64,000 nucleotides of DNA from Lycium barbarum (lineage: Eukaryota; Streptophyta; Magnoliopsida; Solanales; Solanaceae). Shown one piece after another: positions 58,265-64,000 of the stretch. The DNA lies in NCBI RefSeq assembly GCF_019175385.1, contig NC_083346.1, forward strand, positions 90,898,333 through 90,962,332, in the 5' to 3' direction. Both the position numbers and the translations under genes were made by a program. Each line of letters begins with the position of its first letter. Positions within the stretch are counted from its first letter, which is position 1. The notes beneath the pieces are model-generated. The model saw only the letters and a program-made list of their open reading frames with translations, made no database searches and was not told the DNA's origin.

Positions 58265-58640
58265 CTTACGAACTACGCTGACCTGATTCCCGTGGCGGGA
58301 TACGTAGGCAGCCCACATAAGGTTCGGTTGCATTATAATAGAAAATCCAGAAATCCTATGTAAGGAGAACTACACACGCCCTGATTCCCTCGGTTGGATT
58401 CGTAGACTATCAATATACGGGTCAGGCATATCTAGGTAGAAATCCAACAAACCTTTAGTCATTTATATAACAGAACTACGCTGACCTGATTCCCTTGGTG
58501 GGATACGTAGGCAATCCACATCGGGTTCGGTCCCTTTATTAGAAAAGCTTCAAACCATTTTATGTACTTACGAACTACGTTCTGACCTGATTCCTTTGGC
58601 GGGATACGTAGGCAACCTATATAAGGTTCGGTCACACCAC
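58265..58640 (+). repeat. Degenerate tandem repeat with GGGATACGTAGGCA
   Basis: GAACTACGCTGACCTGATTC with GGCGGGATACGTAGGCA and GGTTCGGT recurs at about 58268, 58474 and 58567, with a shortened copy near 58380. The spacing is uneven (about 90-110 bp). It lies in the untranslated part downstream of gag. Confidence 0.75.
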
Positions 58641-59419
58641 AACAAAAGTTTAGTATACTCTCACGAGGTCAAAACTGGGGAATATTTTGAAGGATACAAA
58701 AGAACGGTTGGACATCGACAAGATTAAGGCTACCGGACAAGAAGTATTATAGACAAATGACGTTTCAATTGTTTCAGAAGTGTCACAATCTGAAGTTGGC
58801 AAAAATATTTTACAACTTACATACATTTATTTACATATATATCTTTCCTTATATACATATACTTACGTATATATCTTTCCTTATATACATATACTTACAT
58901 ATATACCTTTCAAATGAAACACTTTCTTTCAATTGTTTCACTACTATTCATCTATCGAGGCTTGAACGGAAATCACAAGATCTAAACATACTAGACGAAT
59001 GGAGCGCCAACAACGTCAAGGTTCGAGTCAACACGAATCAACTTCCCCCTCCCAAACTAAGAATTTTTATTTGAGTGCAGGAATTAAAAGGCCGTGAGAC
59101 CAACAGTCAAGTCTATCAATCATGGCCGAAAAACATCATTTGGCCCATTATGGCCTCGCCTTAAAAGCCAAACGACTTTATTTCCAACTTTATCTTTAAT
59201 TTCATTTTTATCACAATAACTTTATGACTTTATTAACAGATACACCTGTTTTGTAGGTTGTCGAGATCGAAGGAGAATTAAATCAGGATTACGTGTCATT
59301 AATTTGGCTTGTCGCGATATCATCAACGTTATCAGCCAAACGGCTACGCTATCACTTTACTCTATACTTTATCAATCACTTTATCATCTACTTTGCTACT
59401 TTAACCTCTTTACCTTGAA

Positions 59420-60280
59420 CTTTACAGGAATCAACATTAAGTCTCTGAAGACAACCGGAGGCATCATTCGGCTATTCAGCCTCTTCTGCATTAGCCGAAC
59501 GGCTACACTATCACTTTACTTTACCAATTATCATTTACTTTACCAAATTTAACGTCTTTATCCTGAACTTTACAGGAATTGTCATTAAGTCTCCGAAAAC
59601 AACCGGGGCATCATTTGGCTATACAACCTCATATGCATAAGCCAAATGGCTACATTCTTATCATTTACTTTACCAACTTTAACGACTTTACCCCGGACTT
59701 TATGGGAATTTTCATCAAGTCTCCGAAGACAACCGGAGACATCATTCACTTTACCTACTTTAACGACTTTACCCCGTACTTTACGGGAATTTTCATCAAG
59801 TCTCCGAAGACAACCGAAGACATCATTCACTTTACTTTAACAACTTTACCCCAGACTTTACTGGAATCTTCATCAAGTCTCCGAAGACAACCGGAGACAT
59901 CATTCACTTTACCTACTTTAATGATTTTACCGCGGACTTTACGAGAATCTTTATCATGTCTCCGAAAACAACCGGAGATATCATATGGCTATACAACCTC
60001 ATTTTCATAAGCTAGACGGCAGCACTCTTACTTCACTTTCTACTTCATCAATTAGTTTATCATTCACTTTAATAACTTTATCTTAATTTCACAGATATCA
60101 TCGAGTCCTCGAAACAACCGGAGACATCGTTTGGCTGTACGGCCTCATCGGCATATCATCTACCATTAAGTCCCCGAAAACAACCGGAGACATTATTTCG
60201 CTATACGGCCTCATCTGCATAAAACATCACGCATTTATTCAAGTCCCTGAAGACGACCAGAGACAATATTTGGACACACG
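59420..60280 (+). repeat. About 80-bp tandem repeats in the 3' untranslated region
   Basis: The core AAGTCTCCGAAGACAACCGG followed by AGACATCATT recurs about nine times. Adjacent units at 59712, 59793, 59870 and about 59952 are 77-82 bp apart and very alike; the outer ones are more diverged. Tandem repeats in the 3' untranslated part are known for Tat/Ogre elements and can seed satellites. Confidence 0.85.
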
Positions 60281-60955
60281 ACCTCATTATAAGCCACACG
60301 GCTTCAGCCTCATTTTCACACTCATATTTATTACCATTTTTACATTCTTTATAAGTTTTACATTTTCAACTTTACCCCAGACTTTATCACTGATTTTGAG
60401 AGAAAGTACAATCTACATACAGAGACGCAGCGCAACGTGGAACTTTATCTTATGCAGTGAACTGGGGCAAATATGCTGAAGAGGAATATCAAACTCACAA
60501 GCAAGGGTCACGGATCTACTCTCGAACTCGACTCCGTCTACGTCCACAAACATGTGATACGTGGGTTATCCAAAAAATTTCTTTCATATCCACCGCTAAA
60601 ACTCTACTCAATCAACTCTTTTCGCAATCTTGTATCCCTTTTCTATATCTCAGTTGCACCATAATTCAACACTGGAGCAAAAAGTGTAGCATCAATATCG
60701 ACTCGCTTCTTTCAAACTTCATACAACTTGATTCTCATGAAACCCGAGATATGTAGGCAATTCAAAATGGATTCGGCCATAATTCCTACCATCCTATAAT
60801 GTTTTCCAACCATCCTTTCTGCCCCTATAATATTTTCCACCAATTTTCCTAACCCATATTTTCTCAAGTTCTTCCAAGTTCATATTTGTTGGTCGGAACA
60901 AAATTGGCTACTACGTCAACTTCTTAGCCCGAAAACTCTTACATCGTCTCCGGTC

Positions 60956-60964
60956 GAAGAGGGG
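60956..60964 (+). other. Polypurine tract of the gag-only element
   Basis: GAAGAGGGG lies four bases (CATC) before the 3' LTR start at 60969. It would prime plus-strand DNA synthesis. Confidence 0.7.
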
Positions 60965-60968
60965 CATC

Positions 60969-61059
60969 TGTTGACACCCAATTTTGCCCCTCCTTTATTC
61001 TGATTCATTCTTTTTCTGGAGTTTCTAATACTTTAAATATCTTATTTTCAATGTCACTA

Positions 61060-61128
<69 letters not shown>

Positions 61129-61138
61129 GATGATGATG

Positions 61139-61213
<75 letters not shown>

Positions 61214-64000
61214 ATTATGATTAAAATATTATTACTTATTAATACCTCGTACATTACCATTTATTTATTACATATTAATCGTAAAACTAACCTAGACAAT
61301 ATCTCTACTTTATTGTTACCTTACCTATATATTTATAGTTTCTCTATTATTAGTAAATTTATAACATTAAATTATAGCTTATTACTATTAATTACTAATT
61401 GCATGTCTATTCCAAAAGGAAAAGGACCAAATTCGGATCCCATCAGTCGAGCACTCCATTATCCATTCCACCCGTCCAGCCCACCAGTCGACCAACCCAT
61501 CACCCGTCTTTACCCGACCCGGCCCAATCTTTTATTTTCATCCCCTAAAACCTAATGAACGATCAGTTCTCCTTCACGCCTCACCCCTCTTCCTTTCCTC
61601 TTCATTCCCATTTTAGCAAAACCCTAAGCCCCTCACCCTCAAAGACTTTGCCACCCCTATTTTCGAATTAAAGCAGCCACACCTCTCCTCTTTCCTCTTC
61701 CAAACAAGAAACCTTTTTTATTTTCAGCCATGGCAGATTTTGCCTTACCATTTTTATATACGATCTGGTCAACAAATGGCCAAAACTTTTGAAATTTCTG
61801 AAAAGGAGATCAACTTTAAAGATTTGATTCGGATTTCAAACGGATATTACTTGAGATCCCGCCCAAAATTTGAACCATAGCAAACCCTAGAGATTTCCAC
61901 TATAAATATTCGTTTTCATTATCCATTAAAAAAAAGTTCTTTTAGCCGCTGATATTCCTATTAAAAACATCAATACTCTTCAATCTTAGCACCTTGGGGT
62001 AGTGATTCAAAATATTAAGTTATTTTATTTCCCTTTTTGCCCCTGCTATTGACTCGAGTCCGAGCGATACTCAAGCTCGGAGCTTGTTGGTGTTCGAGTG
62101 TGTATCGGAGACCCGACACCCCATTTCACTGTACACGGAAAAGGTCAGAAATCCCCCCTTCTCTCTCTGCTTTAATTCTGTTCTATACAGACTTATGTAG
62201 CTAAGTTAGTTTAATTTAGTGCGATTATGATCTGGTATGATGATTAGCTAAGTACGTTTTAGAGGTCCAGTTTGTCGAAATATAGGAACTATATCGTATA
62301 ATTAATCTGCCTTAACAGGGGGCCTGTGTGTATCCTGGTGTATTTTCTTGATTTAGGCAGTCTAGTATGTTAGTGTAATCGAAGAGGTTTTGCTGGTAAT
62401 TAAGTAATGTTTATGCATGTCAGTTTAATTTGATTTGTTTAAATCTGTTAGTTATGTGATATACTATCTTGTGAAATTTGTGTCTATGGCAGTAAATTCA
62501 GTTTGTTTAGCATGCTCGTGTTAGTTTTAATATATATTGTTAAGTATTTGATTAGGCCTGCTTTAAGCTGAGCATGTTCTACCTAACCTGATTCATCTTA
62601 ATCTGTCAATACATTAGTTTAGTCCGGATAAACATATTTATGTTAGCTTAAGCATGATGTGCTATTCAAGTTATTCATTTTTCTATGCTAAGTTTAGCTT
62701 AGTTGATACAGCATACTTGTGTTAGTTTAATCTGTATATTTTAAACATGAAAACTCAGCTTGTTAACTGTGCATGTTCAGTCTATTTGGTTCCTTTCTAG
62801 TTCAAGCTATTTATTAAGTCGGTTTTCGTAAGCATGTTCATGTTAGATTCAACCAGTCAAGCATATTCATGCATTAATTAAGTTTTGTTAATTCTTTGGC
62901 TAAATTTTAAGCAGTTGAGTTAAAATGATAGCATGGTCTCTTCTGTCACATATGCGCGATCTTTGTTTTGTTCTGATGCATAGGACAACAAACAAGCTTT
63001 TGTTACTATCTGCCAAATGGAAGGGCATTTAAATTTGGTTCTACCTTTTTTTTTAAAAAAAAATTGTTTTGTACTTCGTTGAAGTTAGTTAATGAATGCT
63101 GGAAATTTTGTATGGATGAAATATGCTAATAGTGAATGTTTGGTCTTTGGAATCTGCTGTTTGTCTTGCTCGAATTTAGACTGTATGTCGATTTAAGACC
63201 CTACTAAAGATACTTGCCTAAAATGTCATGTTTTGGTCCGAAGATACATATGTCTTGCATAGTTTATGCTTCTGTTGGAATACCTCATGGTATATTAGAC
63301 ACTGTATTCAAAGTGATGCATCATGTCGATTGGAACTAGAATTAGTATCACTGGGCTGAAAATCTGTTTTCTTGAGAATGGAAGGGACAATCATTTATCT
63401 TCATTTTTTTTAGTCTTGTCCTACGCGTGAAGTTTGTTATTTGACAAATGTTCTGGATATTAAAATGAATCAAAGACTGTTGCACTCGTTGAAGTCTTTT
63501 TTTTGCTGTTTGTTTAGGAGTTGTTAATACGCTAACTGTGAGCAGTCCCCTGTTTTAATTAAAATCATTAAGTTGTTAATGGACTGCCATACTTAGTAAG
63601 TATTTCATGGAGTCCTGAATTGCTATCTTCTGCCCCTGTACTAGCAGTCTGAATTGGATAGTCTTCCCTTGTACCAATTTAAGTATTAACTGCAGCTTAG
63701 TTGTTTCAAAACTGTACTAGATTAGGATTATTTGTTTAGTCTTATTTGTTGATTACATACTAATTCTTTTTCCTTCATTTTTATGCATGACCATCGCATA
63801 CAAGTCCGAGGGACTCGTCCTCTCCCGCATTCGATGTTGGGCTAAAGCCCAACGAAACTCTCTTCTCGTGTCAGCCCCAATGCACAGCCTGCAGAAAAAA
63901 AAAGGACGTTGGGCCAAATCCCACACGGCATAAATATAAGACAGCAGCTTTAAAATGGGCCGAGCCCATTTAAACGTATGTGTTTTCCGTTACTCTATTT
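60969..64000 (+). repeat. 3' LTR of the gag-only element, cut by the window end
   Basis: TGTTGACACCC onward, aligned with the 5' LTR along its whole visible 3032 bp, apart from the microsatellite at 61060-61213. Here both teloboxes are intact, AAACCCTAA (61619-61627) and AAACCCTAG (61882-61890), and the TATA box is at 61901-61909. About 790 bp are missing. Confidence 0.93.
61060..61213. repeat. ATT/ATG microsatellite of the 3' LTR
   Basis: About 150 bp, nearly all ATT, with a short ATGATGATG block at about 61128. Long poly-Ile or poly-Met frames over it are artefacts. Confidence 0.92.

Larger units (their letters stand above)
57865..60955 (+). other. Long non-coding 3' region in place of pol
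   Basis: Three kilobases with no recognisable protease, reverse transcriptase, RNase H or integrase on either strand. Besides the two repeat arrays there is a (TATATACATA)-rich stretch at 58820-58910. Short open frames here have no known motif. Confidence 0.75.
50611..64000 (+). mobile_element. Gag-only Tat/Ogre-like LTR retrotransposon (TR-GAG type), young
   Basis: 5' LTR 50611-54428, internal region 54429-60968 (6540 bp), 3' LTR from 60969 to beyond the window (expected end about 64790). The LTRs differ at only about 2 percent of positions by eye. The internal region has a primer-binding-like site, a gag gene with several stops, no protease, reverse transcriptase, RNase H or integrase, then 3 kb of non-coding repeats and a polypurine tract. 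This matches the published class of non-autonomous terminal-repeat elements with a gag domain. It landed in the gypsy LTR 48606-50610; the left flank is CATAT (50606-50610), and the right one is outside the window. Confidence 0.88.

Noticed and set aside
61057..61555. Poly-Ile/Met open frames on both strands
   Set aside because: They are translations of the ATT/ATG microsatellite and the adjoining LTR.
1..64000. Endogenous pararetrovirus, organelle DNA, rRNA or tRNA insertions
   Set aside because: I looked for coat-protein and movement-protein motifs, rRNA blocks and tRNA cloverleaf signatures and saw none; the tRNA-like strings present are primer binding sites.

Overview
This window looks like heterochromatin or gene-poor intergenic DNA from a plant nuclear genome, probably a eudicot of Solanaceae type. 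The family is inferred from the style of the repeats and is not proven. I recognise one apparently intact host gene: a two-exon GH17 beta-1,3-glucanase on the minus strand at 43544-45245. Almost everything else is transposable-element sequence, much of it nested. I see no rRNA or tRNA genes, no bacterial operons and no CRISPR array.

Layout. 1-3100 is the 3' end of a CACTA DNA transposon carrying a solo gypsy LTR (468-2377, TSD GGGTT). 3101-15940 is an old minus-strand LINE, split by a gypsy solo LTR (3271-10971, TSD TAAAG). That LTR itself holds a minus-oriented Tat/Ogre-like solo LTR (4042-8037, TSD TCCAA). 15941-18902 is a pile of gypsy LTR fragments. 18903-21506 is a second LINE, on the plus strand. 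21507-30099 is a decayed chromovirus-type (Tekay/Del-like) gypsy element with both LTRs, the 3' one truncated. 30100-42665 is another Tat-like LTR, split by a Ty1/copia element (30877-41983, TSD CATTG). The copia element is split in turn by a 4.1-kb minus-oriented solo LTR (33879-37949, TSD ACTTA). 42666-47076 is the gene island. 47077-50610 holds two further LTR fragments. 50611 to the window end is a young gag-only Tat-like element with two nearly identical 3.8-kb LTRs, the right one cut by the window edge.

None of the element proteins seen here is intact. The coding parts carry stops, frameshifts and lost catalytic or zinc-binding residues. The 50611-64000 element fits the published description of non-autonomous TR-GAG elements and would need proteins supplied in trans.

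The most interesting signals are non-coding. (1) Tat-like LTRs carry three ordered perfect palindromes, kept in an old solo copy and in a young copy, with one compensatory base-pair change. (2) The same LTRs have a promoter made of TGGGCT/site-II motifs, a telobox and a TATA box. (3) Gypsy LTRs of different families share a TCAGTAC/GTACTGA stem, also with a compensatory change, and clusters of CCGCTGTAGCGG palindromes. (4) The flanks of several nested insertions match exactly, giving a relative insertion history. Excising 3271-10971 with one target-site copy gives a LINE reading frame that continues through the junction.
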